Of a stretch of DNA of 64,000 bases, positions 41,793 through 50,913 are shown in pieces; position 1 is the first letter of the stretch; every line of letters begins with the position of its first letter. Origin of the DNA: Maribacter polysaccharolyticus (GTDB lineage Bacteria; Bacteroidota; Bacteroidia; Flavobacteriales; Flavobacteriaceae). The stretch is taken from assembly GCF_028882255.1 (NCBI RefSeq), contig NZ_JARBUY010000002.1, positions 508,342 to 572,341 on the forward strand, given 5' to 3'. The translations under genes and the position numbers were made by a program. The notes under the pieces were generated by a model. That model did no database searches and was not told the origin of the DNA. It saw only the letters and a list, made by a program, of their open reading frames with translations.

Positions 41793-42394
41793 ATACGACT
41801 TTTGGTTCGGTTCATCCTTGCTGCCGGGAGAACGTAGATGTAAGTCTAGGGGGGTTTAAGGAAAGTTCCTTCCCGATAGATCCCAGTGTTTGCACATATC
41901 CTAGGTATTAACGGGAATCATGGTCCATAACGGTATTTGTGCAAAAATGGTTGGCGAACCCAAAAGGAGGGTTCCCATCAACCCCTACGTCAAGTGGTGT
42001 ATCAAAAAAAAAGTCGATCGGCGATTTTTACCCCTCCAATTTTTTCCCAGGAAATTCCATTGGTTGCTCTATGTTTTCGTGAATCTGCGATTTCAAGCAT
42101 GTCCTATGAAACCCAATAAGGGGTTCGTTAAGGTCGTTTTCAAAAGTATGCAGGACAGCAATAAAACGAAACCGAAGCTTCACATATCCAGGTTTACGTT
42201 ACTGCAAATCATGGGCCAAACGAGCGGGTAGGGCAGGTGTTCGACATTGCCTAAACAGCATCGACCCCAAACTATTGGTGAGGATCCTTAGATTCATTTT
42301 GTTTTAAGGTTTTTAACGATTTTTGAAGCCATTGTCCCGATGTTTAATTCTTAGTATAATTGGAATTATCGAAGGGTCTTTTAAAGCAATTCTA
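41793..42394. other. 600-bp gap without a recognisable gene
   Basis: No frame with a credible start and composition was found; the longest (103 codons from 41920) is rich in Lys, Pro and Cys with no family resemblance. GAACCCaaaaggaGGGTTC near 41957-41973 is a small perfect dyad. The stretch could hold a noncoding RNA or a decayed gene. Confidence 0.4.
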
Positions 42395-42402
42395 TATCTT
42401 TG
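42395..42402 (+). promoter_or_regulatory. -7 box of the ABC operon
   Basis: TATCTTTG, 15 bp before the ATG at 42417. It excludes the longer upstream reading of the ATPase gene. Confidence 0.75.
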
Positions 42403-42416
42403 GCAAAATTGCTTTC

Positions 42417-43352
42417 ATGGATAATATTTTGGTCACTAAGGAGGTTACCAAACGGTTTGGGGAACACATTGCATTGAATAAAGTTTCCTTGGAAATACCT
42501 AAAAATAGCATTTACGGACTCTTAGGTCCCAATGGTGCGGGAAAGACCACCTTGATCCGTATTATAAACCAAATCACCTTTCCGGATAAAGGCGAAGTGT
42601 TTTTTGATGGGGAACCTTTAAAGCCGCGGCATATTTCCTTGATCGGTTATTTACCGGAGGAAAGAGGGTTGTACAAGGGTATGAAAGTAGGTGAGCAGGC
42701 CCTGTATTTGGCCCAGTTGAAAGGAATGCATAAAGCAGAGGCCAAACAACGCTTAAAGTATTGGTTCGATCGCTTGGATATCGGTGATTGGTGGAATAAG
42801 AAAGTCCAGGAACTGTCTAAGGGAATGGCCCAAAAAATCCAATTTATCGTAACCGTCCTACATGAGCCCAAATTGCTCATATTCGATGAGCCTTTCAGTG
42901 GTTTTGATCCTATAAATGCCAATATCATTAAAGACGAGATACTTCAATTGAAGGAAAATGGCACATCGATTATTTTTTCAACCCATCGGATGGAATCTGT
43001 CGAGGAACTCTGTGAATATATCGCCTTGATCCATCAATCGGAAAAGATATTGGATGGTAAATTGTCGGATATAAAAAAGGCGTATAAAAACAATATATTC
43101 AAAGTAGGACTTCAGGCAAATAATGTAAACGAACTGTTGGGGGTGATATCCGATAAATTCAATATTATCGGCCCAATGATCGATCCACTGGAAAATCAAT
43201 TGGATTTTAAAATTCAAATTCCTGAGGATGAATCCGGGGAATTTTTGGCTTATTTGGCACAGCAAGCCAACATACATCAATTTACCGAGATCATTCCTTC
43301 CGCGAACGAGATTTTTATTCGAACCATACACAATAAGGATGCAAATGAATAA
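42417..43352 (+). CDS. ABC transporter ATP-binding protein (NatA-like)
   Basis: A 311-aa ATPase. Walker A LLGPNGAGKTTLI, the Q-loop region IGYLPEERGLYKGM, signature LSKGMAQKIQF, Walker B LLIFDEPFSGFDP and the switch His in FSTHRM are all intact. A C-terminal domain of about 85 residues follows, as in DUF4162-type exporters. With the overlapping ABC-2 permease downstream it should form a homodimeric exporter related to NatAB. The ATG at 42417 is set by the -7 box. The substrate is unknown. Confidence 0.94.
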   Translation: MDNILVTKEVTKRFGEHIALNKVSLEIPKNSIYGLLGPNGAGKTTLIRIINQITFPDKGEVFFDGEPLKPRHISLIGYLPEERGLYKGMKVGEQALYLAQLKGMHKAEAKQRLKYWFDRLDIGDWWNKKVQELSKGMAQKIQFIVTVLHEPKLLIFDEPFSGFDPINANIIKDEILQLKENGTSIIFSTHRMESVEELCEYIALIHQSEKILDGKLSDIKKAYKNNIFKVGLQANNVNELLGVISDKFNIIGPMIDPLENQLDFKIQIPEDESGEFLAYLAQQANIHQFTEIIPSANEIFIRTIHNKDANE

Positions 43353-44682
43353 GCTGCCCATTATTATCCGAAGGGAGTATTTAGCCAAAGTACGGAACAA
43401 GTCATTCATTATCATGACCTTTCTTAGCCCGATTCTTTTGGTAGGGATGGTGGTGCTTATTGCCTATTTGACCAAGATCAATGACAATCAAAAACACATC
43501 ATCGGGGTTTTTAACGAAAGTGATTATTTCCCCAACGATTTTAAGATCACGAAGAGTACTTCCTACGTGATGTTCAATGAGATTTCCCTCCAAGAAGCCA
43601 AGGATTCAACTTTGCAAATGGGGTATTATGGACTTTTGCACATACCGAAAGGGGATGGACTTGAAAAGGTGGCGCAGCAGTCCCATTTTTATACCAAGGA
43701 AACTCCGAGTTCTTCCGTGTTGGGTCAGTTGGAAAATATATTTCAGGCAAGATTAAGGGAAAGGCGGTTACAGGAAATGGGTGTTTCCTCACAGGAGTTT
43801 GGTCAATTGGACAAGAAATTTGAGATCAATACGGAAACCTTTGATGGCGTACAGAACCTTAAGGGGATCAATGAGATCAAAGCCATCATCGGAGGTGGGT
43901 TCGGATATTTGATCATGATGTTCATTATTATATATGGCGGTTTTGTAATGCGAAGTGTCATCGAAGAGAAAACCAGTAGAATTATCGAGGTGATCATTTC
44001 ATCGGTAAAACCTTTTCAATTGATGATGGGGAAGATTATAGGCACTTCCTTGGCAGGGATTACGCAATTCGCTATTTGGATAGTCTCGGCGTCCTTACTG
44101 TTGTTTGTTTCCTTTGCGGTTTTCGATATCGACCCTTCAACGTTGAACAATGGGGTCGAAGCATCCCATATGGCTGGTGAAATGGGGTATGCCGTTCCTA
44201 CGGCGAACCAGACCGTACAGGCATATGCACAGGAACTTTTTAAGATTCCTTGGGCCATGTTGATCTGTTCATTCGTTGTTTATTTTACCCTAGGGTATTT
44301 GATCTACAGTTCCATTTATGCTGCCATTGGGGCCGCTGTCGATAATGAAACCGATACGCAACAGTTTATTTTTCCGATCATCCTTCCCTTGATGTTGGCC
44401 ATATATGTTGGCTTCTTTTCCGTTTTCAGTAATCCCCACGGACCCATCGCAGTTGGTTTTTCCCTTTTTCCTTTGACATCGCCAATTGTAATGTTGATGC
44501 GTTTGCCCGGGGGTATAGGGGAAGGTGGGGTGCCTGTTTGGGAATTGGTGACTTCCATCCTATTATTGATAGTGACATTTTTGGGAATTGTTTGGTTTGC
44601 CGCCAAAATCTATAGGGTGGGTATATTGATGTATGGAAAGAAACCGACCTATAAGGAATTGCTAAAATGGATAAAGTATTGA
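43345..44682 (+). CDS. ABC-2 type permease (NatB-like)
   Basis: A 445-aa membrane component. The N-terminal IIIRREYLAKVRNKSFIIMTFLSPILLVG helix is followed by a large periplasmic domain (about 40-215) and five C-terminal helices starting with GFGYLIMMFIIIYGGFVMRSVIEEKTSRIIEVIISSVKP, the coupling motif of NatB/YhaP-type permeases. The start overlaps the ATPase stop by 8 bp; ATG 43339 is an alternative. The exporter partner is the preceding ATPase. Na+ export is the family precedent but is not shown here. Confidence 0.92.
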   Translation: MNKLPIIIRREYLAKVRNKSFIIMTFLSPILLVGMVVLIAYLTKINDNQKHIIGVFNESDYFPNDFKITKSTSYVMFNEISLQEAKDSTLQMGYYGLLHIPKGDGLEKVAQQSHFYTKETPSSSVLGQLENIFQARLRERRLQEMGVSSQEFGQLDKKFEINTETFDGVQNLKGINEIKAIIGGGFGYLIMMFIIIYGGFVMRSVIEEKTSRIIEVIISSVKPFQLMMGKIIGTSLAGITQFAIWIVSASLLLFVSFAVFDIDPSTLNNGVEASHMAGEMGYAVPTANQTVQAYAQELFKIPWAMLICSFVVYFTLGYLIYSSIYAAIGAAVDNETDTQQFIFPIILPLMLAIYVGFFSVFSNPHGPIAVGFSLFPLTSPIVMLMRLPGGIGEGGVPVWELVTSILLLIVTFLGIVWFAAKIYRVGILMYGKKPTYKELLKWIKY

Positions 44683-44684
44683 TC

Positions 44685-45578
44685 ATGGCACAGGAAACCG
44701 ATAAATTGGAAGAAATCATAAAAGAGGATATCTGGGGTTCGATCCAGGATTTCCTTAATTGGGGATTTCATATGACTATAGGCGATAAATCATTGCATGT
44801 GACCATTGGGTTGTTGATAATGATCACGATCGCGTTTATGGCAACGGCCTTCATTCTAAAATGGATTCGGAAAATCATAACCCGTAAGATGGTAAAAGAA
44901 GACGAACTTAAGTTTGTCAGTGTTTTCAAGTTCATTAATTATGGGGCATATTTGGCGGTAGTCCTGATCATATTGAGTATGGCGGGTATCGATATTACCA
45001 TTCTATTGACCGCTTCAGCCGTACTTTTCGTTGGTTTGGGCTTGGCCTTACAGGATCTTTTCCAGGATATTATCGGAGGAATATTGATCATTCTTGATAA
45101 ATCGTTGAATGTGGGGGATATTATTGAGTTGGAAGGTAAGGTCGGAAAGGTCTATGAGATCAAGCTCCGCACCACCAGGGCCATTACCAGGGATGACAAG
45201 GTAATCATTGTTCCCAACCATAAATTTATAAGTGATACCATATATAACCATACCCAAAACCATAAAACGACAAGGGAAAGGGTACAAATAGGGGTAGCTT
45301 ACGGTAGTGATGTAGCTTTGGTGACAAGGATACTTGAGGAAATAGCAAAAAATGAAAAAGGAATCCTGCAAAACCCCAAACCCTTTGTTTTGTTTGAGGA
45401 TTTTGGAGATTCGGCCCTGTTGTTCTCCATTTACTACTTTACGAATGATAGTTTTGCCGATACCAGGGTTAAGAGCAAGGTGCGTTATGCCATCGATGCC
45501 AAATTCAGGCAACATAATATCTCGATACCCTTTCCCCAAAGGGATGTACACCTTATACAACCTACGAAAAAAATATGA
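44685..45578 (+). CDS. Mechanosensitive ion channel, MscS family
   Basis: A 297-aa small-conductance mechanosensitive channel protecting against hypo-osmotic shock. After an amphipathic N-terminus come three helices, then the pore helix LLTASAVLFVGLGLALQDLFQDIIGGILIILDKSLNVGDIIELEGKVGKVYEIKLRTT, the MscS beta-domain, and a C-terminal alpha/beta vestibule. The ATG at 44685 follows the permease stop by 2 bp; an ATG at 44667 would overlap it. It is in the same run as the exporter, so an envelope or ion-stress role for the operon is plausible. Confidence 0.93.
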   Translation: MAQETDKLEEIIKEDIWGSIQDFLNWGFHMTIGDKSLHVTIGLLIMITIAFMATAFILKWIRKIITRKMVKEDELKFVSVFKFINYGAYLAVVLIILSMAGIDITILLTASAVLFVGLGLALQDLFQDIIGGILIILDKSLNVGDIIELEGKVGKVYEIKLRTTRAITRDDKVIIVPNHKFISDTIYNHTQNHKTTRERVQIGVAYGSDVALVTRILEEIAKNEKGILQNPKPFVLFEDFGDSALLFSIYYFTNDSFADTRVKSKVRYAIDAKFRQHNISIPFPQRDVHLIQPTKKI

Positions 45579-46465
45579 AAAATAGTTCGCTAAGGACGAC
45601 TATACGAATGGTTCTCCTGCTTTTGTGGGGTGGGGCCAACGGTCTGGTATACGCCCAATCCCCTGATGTTTTCAGATTGGAATATATGATCATGCCAAAA
45701 AATAAGGCTGATGCCCAGCTTTCACGTTATAAGTTGGTAGCCAATATGCCCTTAAAGGTCAGGGAAGCCGACAATGTCATCGTCGGGGCGGAATATAATT
45801 ATTTGGCCTATAAACTTGGGGGTAATGAATATTTCGACAGTGAGGGTTTGGAAAATCTTCATGTGGTCGATTTAAACCTGGCCTATGTCTACAAACACAA
45901 TGATAATTGGCGATTCATTGGGGTCCTTACCCCGAGATTGTCTTCTACCCTTACCAACCCACTTGAAAATGGGGACGTTTCGATAAATGTTACCGTCGGT
46001 GCTTTTAAAGAGCGACAGGACATTGATAAGCCGATGCGTTTGGTGTTGGGTTTAGCCTATAATTCAACGGTATCATTACGGATCCCTTTGCCCTTTGTGT
46101 ATTATGAAAAAAGATTCCATCCCAATTGGTCCTATGTGGTCGGAGCACCCAAAACCGGATTCAAATACCATATTGATGACAACCATTTGATCCAGACCGA
46201 ATTTATCCTGGATGGGTATTTTGTAAACCTTCAAAATAACATCATTTTACCCAATACGGGTTTTGCATCATCGGTTTCCTCGTCGGCCGCCTTGTTAACA
46301 ATCGGGTATCAATATAACATATCAAAAATTATGTCGTTCTACGGTTATATCGGTCATACTGTTTTCCAGGATGGGGTACTACGTGATGAGGATAGGAACG
46401 ATGTTTATACCTTGAACGACGAACCTAGTCTGTATTTCAGGACGGGATTTAGAATAGGAATATAA
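45575..46465 (+). CDS. DUF6268-type outer-membrane beta-barrel protein
   Basis: A 296-aa exported protein (signal ending GLVYAQ) with repeated amphipathic strands, for example VIVGAEYNYLAYKLG, WRFIGVLTPRLSSTL, ALLTIGYQYNISKIMSFYGYIGH, and a final strand SLYFRTGFRIGI. It fits the DUF6268 outer-membrane family. It overlaps the channel gene by 4 bp (ATGA) and ends 11 bp before the response regulator, so it belongs to the five-gene run. The function is unknown. Confidence 0.82.
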   Translation: MKNSSLRTTIRMVLLLLWGGANGLVYAQSPDVFRLEYMIMPKNKADAQLSRYKLVANMPLKVREADNVIVGAEYNYLAYKLGGNEYFDSEGLENLHVVDLNLAYVYKHNDNWRFIGVLTPRLSSTLTNPLENGDVSINVTVGAFKERQDIDKPMRLVLGLAYNSTVSLRIPLPFVYYEKRFHPNWSYVVGAPKTGFKYHIDDNHLIQTEFILDGYFVNLQNNIILPNTGFASSVSSSAALLTIGYQYNISKIMSFYGYIGHTVFQDGVLRDEDRNDVYTLNDEPSLYFRTGFRIGI

Positions 46466-46476
46466 AAAAATACAAT

Positions 46477-47640
46477 ATGTCAAAGATTTTGGTAGTGGAA
46501 GATGAATCGGCAATACGGAGGGTGTTGGTGAAAATTCTTTCCGAAGAGAACGAAACCTATCAAGTAGAAGAGGCCGAGGACGGTTTAAAAGGATTGGAGG
46601 CGGTTAAGAACAATGATTACGATTTGGTATTGTGCGATATCAAAATGCCAAAAATGGACGGGGTTGAGGTACTCGAAGCGGCCCGAAAGATTAAACCGGA
46701 GGTTCCTTTTATTATGATTTCGGGACACGGGGACCTGGATACCGCGGTGAATACCATGCGAATCGGGGCATTTGACTATATTTCGAAACCACCGGATTTA
46801 AACCGTCTTTTGACCACCGTAAGAAATGCTTTGGATAGAAAGGAATTGGTGGTAGAGAATAAGAAATTGAAGAAAAAGGTCAGTAAGAACTATGAAATGA
46901 TCGGTAATAGTAAGGAAATCAACGCTATTAAGGATATCATTGAAAAGGTGGCTCCTACTGATGCCCGGGTATTGGTAACGGGGGCAAACGGTACGGGAAA
47001 GGAATTGGTTGCCCATTGGATCCATGAAAAAAGTCCAAGAAGTTCCGCCCCTTTTATCGAAGTGAATTGTGCGGCCATTCCCTCTGAATTGATAGAAAGT
47101 GAGCTTTTCGGTCATGTGAAAGGGGCATTTACCTCTGCCGTTAAGGATAGGGCGGGCAAGTTCGAGGCTGCCAACAAAGGAACCATATTTTTGGATGAAA
47201 TTGGGGATATGAGCCTCTCGGCCCAAGCAAAGGTGCTGCGCGCCTTACAGGAGAATAAAATCTCTAGGGTCGGCTCTGATAAGGACATTAAAGTGGATGT
47301 TAGGGTCATTGCCGCTACGAACAAAGACCTTGCCGAAGAAATCAGGGAAAATAGATTCAGGGAAGATCTTTATCATCGCTTGGCGGTGATATTGATCAAG
47401 GTACCCGCCCTAAATGATCGGAGGGAAGATATTCCCTTGCTGATCGATTATTTTGCGGATAAGATCGCCGGTGAACAGGGTATTACCCCAAAAGCCTTTT
47501 CAAAAGGAGCCATTAAACTCCTGAAAAGTTACGATTGGACCGGTAACATCCGGGAATTGCGTAATGTGGTGGAACGTCTAATCATTTTGGGAGGTCAGGA
47601 AGTGACCGAGGAAGACGTGAGGCTCTTTGCCAGTAAATAA
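46477..47640 (+). CDS. NtrC-like response regulator without DNA-binding domain
   Basis: A 387-aa protein: receiver domain (1-120, phospho-acceptor Asp54 in LVLCDIKMP), a short coiled linker, then an AAA+ sigma-54-activator domain with Walker A GANGTGKE (169-176), L1 loop GAFTSA (216-221), Walker B TIFLDE (236-241) and a sensor II region NIRELRNVVERL. It ends ten residues after the AAA+ lid, so the C-terminal Fis-type HTH is missing. The L1 loop has Ser where sigma-54 activators have Gly (GAFTGA). It may act from solution or have a different partner. The cognate kinase is not in the window. Confidence 0.93.
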   Translation: MSKILVVEDESAIRRVLVKILSEENETYQVEEAEDGLKGLEAVKNNDYDLVLCDIKMPKMDGVEVLEAARKIKPEVPFIMISGHGDLDTAVNTMRIGAFDYISKPPDLNRLLTTVRNALDRKELVVENKKLKKKVSKNYEMIGNSKEINAIKDIIEKVAPTDARVLVTGANGTGKELVAHWIHEKSPRSSAPFIEVNCAAIPSELIESELFGHVKGAFTSAVKDRAGKFEAANKGTIFLDEIGDMSLSAQAKVLRALQENKISRVGSDKDIKVDVRVIAATNKDLAEEIRENRFREDLYHRLAVILIKVPALNDRREDIPLLIDYFADKIAGEQGITPKAFSKGAIKLLKSYDWTGNIRELRNVVERLIILGGQEVTEEDVRLFASK

Positions 47641-47646
47641 GGTTTT

Positions 47647-48330
47647 TTAGTTACAGGAATCAAGCCTTTCCATGGCTTCGGCCGTTATTTGTTTTGTTTT
47701 GAAATTATAGTATTTCTTGCCTTCTGAAAGGTTTGGGATCAATAGTTGTTGTTCGCAATGTGAATAAATGTTTTTGGCAAAGGCCTTGGCCGAGGCGCAA
47801 TCAACCGAATTGATGATATTCTCAAGGGATTCCCGATATTTTTCCAATGAAGCATCGATTTTTCGCTCCAGTTCCTTTTCGTTGGGGATGGGCTTCGCTA
47901 TTTTTTCTGTTTTTGGGATAATGGTATTCAGGGCCAACAAGTCGGTCCCATATTTGCTTTCATGAAGACCATGATCCCCTAGTGATTCAATACCTTCCTT
48001 AAGGTGTTCCAAAGCCCTGTTCAATAGAATACGTGTGCTGTTCAGGGAAGTTGCCCTGGTGGCTAAAATCAAGTCATATTTACCGTCCTCGATACTACTT
48101 TCCGCATAGACGCAACCACAATCCTGAATGTTTTGTTTGGATTTTTCTATGGCGTTGATCGCTTTGTAGGCATAATATTTTGCCTGATTGATATCATCGA
48201 CCCCAATCGATTTTTCGATTTGGGATTTTGAATAGTTCATATTGGAACTGGCATACTCACATGTTTTGTCGACAAGAAAGGAAGAAAACAAAATCAATGA
48301 TGCAACCGCAACTAAGGAATGGTTCTTCAT
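47647..48330 (-). CDS. Exported hypothetical protein, helical
   Basis: A 227-aa protein with an N-terminal signal-like segment (VAVASLILFSSFLVDKTCEYASS) and a mostly alpha-helical mature part (NQAKYYAYKAINAIEKSKQNI, ILLNRALEHLKEGIESLGD, ELERKIDASLEKYRESLENII). It contains seven Cys, including CGC at about 71-73, likely to form disulfides. No domain is recognised. The stop faces the response-regulator stop 6 bp away (convergent). The regular helix lengths recall haemerythrin-like or TPR-like bundles, but no metal motif is evident. Confidence 0.75.
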   Translation of the reverse strand: MKNHSLVAVASLILFSSFLVDKTCEYASSNMNYSKSQIEKSIGVDDINQAKYYAYKAINAIEKSKQNIQDCGCVYAESSIEDGKYDLILATRATSLNSTRILLNRALEHLKEGIESLGDHGLHESKYGTDLLALNTIIPKTEKIAKPIPNEKELERKIDASLEKYRESLENIINSVDCASAKAFAKNIYSHCEQQLLIPNLSEGKKYYNFKTKQITAEAMERLDSCN

Positions 48331-48529
48331 AATATAAGTCTTAGGTTCGTTGTAAAATTTGGGAATATTACATGGTAAAGCTACATAGGGAACGTGCTAT
48401 CACCATATTTATTCGATAGAATGTATGAAGTTTCCCATAAGTGGGGCATAGGGGCACAAAGCAAGGCCAAATAATCATGTTTTCAACCTCTTGGGTAGTT
48501 CAACCATAAAATATAATTATATTCAAGGC

Positions 48530-49408
48530 ATGGATAATATTGATATGAATACATATAGGGTAAATTCGACCACGGATTTGGCGAATACCCCCACTTTTGA
48601 AAATTTCGGGATGACCGATAAGCAATTGAAAAAAAAACTGGTAAAGGTCCGTAGGGAACTGGCAGACTTTCAAGATATCCTTTATGCCCATGGTAAGTAC
48701 AGTGTACTGATCTGTCTACAGGGTATGGATACTTCCGGGAAGGATAGCCTTGCCCGGGAGGTGTTCAAGGATTTCAATGTTCGTGGTGTGGTAGCACATA
48801 GTTTTAAGGTCCCTACCCCCTTGGAATTAAAACACGATTACCTCTGGCGCCATTATATTGCATTGCCCGCACGGGGCAAATTCGGGATTTTTAACCGAAC
48901 CCATTATGAGAATGTGTTGGTTACCCGGGTGCACCCGGAATATATCCTGGGCGAGAATATACCCGGAATAGAACAGGTTTCCGATATAGACCAGAATTTT
49001 TGGGATACAAGATTCGAACAAATCAATAATTTCGAAAAGCACTTGGTCCAAAACGGTACCCTGATCTTTAAATTTTATCTACATCTTTCCAAAGAAGAGC
49101 AGCGGCAAAGACTCCTACGTAGGTTGCGTTTAAAACGAAAGAACTGGAAATTTTCTCCCGATGACCTAAAAGAGCGGAAGTTATGGGCAGACTATCAGCG
49201 CTGTTATGAAGAGGCAATTCAAAGGACATCGAAGCCCAAAGCCCCATGGTTTATTGTGCCTGCGGATAGTAAAAAGGCGGCTCGGCTCATAGTCGCTGAA
49301 ATTTTAATGCAAGAGTTAAAAAAATACAAAGATATAGTCGCTCCTGTACTCGATGATAAAATAAAGGCTAATTTAGACGACTATAAACAACAATTGGAAA
49401 GGGAATGA
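48530..49408 (+). CDS. Polyphosphate kinase 2 family protein
   Basis: A 292-aa PPK2-type phosphotransferase using polyphosphate to phosphorylate nucleotides. Walker A LQGMDTSGKDSLAREVF, the lid and Walker B region LWRHYIALPARGKFGIFNRTHYENVLVTRVHPE, and the basic lid RLLRRLRLKRKNWKFSPDDLKER match class I or III PPK2. PWFIVPADSKKAARLIV closes the domain. The ATG at 48530 (MDNIDM) was chosen; 48545 is possible. It overlaps the M28 peptidase start by 4 bp. Direction (NDP or NMP) cannot be decided. Confidence 0.93.
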   Translation: MDNIDMNTYRVNSTTDLANTPTFENFGMTDKQLKKKLVKVRRELADFQDILYAHGKYSVLICLQGMDTSGKDSLAREVFKDFNVRGVVAHSFKVPTPLELKHDYLWRHYIALPARGKFGIFNRTHYENVLVTRVHPEYILGENIPGIEQVSDIDQNFWDTRFEQINNFEKHLVQNGTLIFKFYLHLSKEEQRQRLLRRLRLKRKNWKFSPDDLKERKLWADYQRCYEEAIQRTSKPKAPWFIVPADSKKAARLIVAEILMQELKKYKDIVAPVLDDKIKANLDDYKQQLERE

Positions 49409-50787
49409 GGTATTTGAAATTTATCGTATTGTGCGTACTGCTAACTTGGCAAGGGTATTCACAATCTGAAGATGAAAAACAGATCAAGACCATTTATAAA
49501 ACCGCTTTGACCCAAAGTAAATCCTATGATTGGCTTAATTATCTCTCGAATCAAATAGGGGGCAGGCTATCGGGGTCGATTCAGGCACAACAGGCCGTGG
49601 ATTATACCAAGGCACAATTGGATTCCTTAGGTTTGGACCGTGTATGGCTTCAGCCCGTCATGGTGCCCAAATGGGTGAGGGGCACTCCTGAATTCGCTTA
49701 TGTGGAAACCGCTCCAGGAATAACCACGAACCTTCCGATTTGTGCCCTTGGCGGCTCAGTGGCTACCCCTTTGCAAGGTGTAAAAGCCGGTATGGTCGAG
49801 GTTAATGGTATTGAGGAATTGGAGCTTTTGGGGAAAGAAAAAATTGAAGGTAAAATCGTCTTTTTCAATAAGCCCATGGATCCGACCCTGATCAATACGT
49901 ACGAGTCGTATATGGGTTGTGTCGACCAACGCTATGCCGGAGCCAAGGAGGCAGCTAAATATGGAGCGGTAGGTGTTATCGTTCGGTCCTTGAACTTAAG
50001 GCTTGACGATTATCCGCATACGGGTTCCATGGGGTATGGGGATACCGAATCCGCACAAAGGATTCCTGCGGCAGCGATCAGTACGAACGGTGCCGATTTC
50101 TTAAGCACAACGCTTAAACTGAGTCCCAATGCCAATTTCTATTTTAAACAATCCTGTAAGGTTTATGATGATGTACAGTCGTACAATGTTATCGGGGAAA
50201 TTCGGGGGAGTACCTATCCGGATGAGATCATTGTGGTCGGGGGACATTTGGATTCCTGGGATTTAGGGGATGGCTCACATGACGATGGTGCCGGTTGTGT
50301 TCAAAGTATGGATGTATTGCGGCTTTTGAAAGAAAGTGGATACAAACCCAAAAGAACGATTAGGGTTGTATTGTTCATGAATGAGGAAAATGGTTTACGT
50401 GGAGGGAAAAAATATGCCGAAGTGGCAAAAAGTAAGCAAGAAAACCATATCGTCGCCTTGGAGAGCGATTCCGGGGGCTTCACACCGAGAGGGTTTTCAT
50501 TTGACTGTTCAGAAGCCAATTATGGGCAAGTGAAAAGTTGGGGGTCGTTATTTGAACCTTACTTGATACATATGCTAATAAAAGGCCATGGTGGCGCCGA
50601 TATCGGTCCCTTAAAGGATAGTGATATGGTATTGGCGGGATTACGACCGGATTCACAACGGTATTTTGACCATCATCATTCAGCCTATGATACCTTTGAG
50701 CATGTGAATAAAAGGGAACTGGAACTCGGAGCCGCTGCCATGACCAGCTTGGTATACCTTTTTGATACTTACGGGGTCGTAAAATAA
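49405..50787 (+). CDS. M28-family zinc aminopeptidase, exported
   Basis: A 460-aa exported peptidase (signal ending WQGYSQ). A protease-associated (PA) domain is inserted at about 120-250. The zinc ligands follow family order: VVGGHLDSWDLGDG, HDDGAGCVQ, FMNEENGLRGG, ALESDSGGFTPRG and FDHHHSAYDTFEHV. This is the M28B-type organisation of carboxypeptidase Q-like enzymes, cutting peptides in the periplasm. It is translationally coupled to PPK2 (ATGA). Confidence 0.95.
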   Translation: MRYLKFIVLCVLLTWQGYSQSEDEKQIKTIYKTALTQSKSYDWLNYLSNQIGGRLSGSIQAQQAVDYTKAQLDSLGLDRVWLQPVMVPKWVRGTPEFAYVETAPGITTNLPICALGGSVATPLQGVKAGMVEVNGIEELELLGKEKIEGKIVFFNKPMDPTLINTYESYMGCVDQRYAGAKEAAKYGAVGVIVRSLNLRLDDYPHTGSMGYGDTESAQRIPAAAISTNGADFLSTTLKLSPNANFYFKQSCKVYDDVQSYNVIGEIRGSTYPDEIIVVGGHLDSWDLGDGSHDDGAGCVQSMDVLRLLKESGYKPKRTIRVVLFMNEENGLRGGKKYAEVAKSKQENHIVALESDSGGFTPRGFSFDCSEANYGQVKSWGSLFEPYLIHMLIKGHGGADIGPLKDSDMVLAGLRPDSQRYFDHHHSAYDTFEHVNKRELELGAAAMTSLVYLFDTYGVVK

Positions 50788-50882
50788 GGTCAACCTTTTA
50801 ATTGGGGTGTTTTCCGCTCCCCATCCGTTTAACATACCGAACGGAAGAAAAGACCTAAGTTCTTTTCCCTAACTAATTTGTA

Positions 50883-50890
50883 TATCTTTG
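50883..50890 (+). promoter_or_regulatory. -7 box of the peptidylprolyl isomerase gene
   Basis: TATCTTTG, 24 bp before the ATG at 50914. Confidence 0.72.
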
Positions 50891-50913
50891 CAGCTCATTA
50901 AAAAAAGCGAAAA

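Noticed and set aside
41920-42231. 103-codon plus-strand frame in the gap after dnaJ
   Set aside because: No recognised start context, unusual composition (Lys, Pro, Cys, Trp), no domain; kept only as an unexplained gap.
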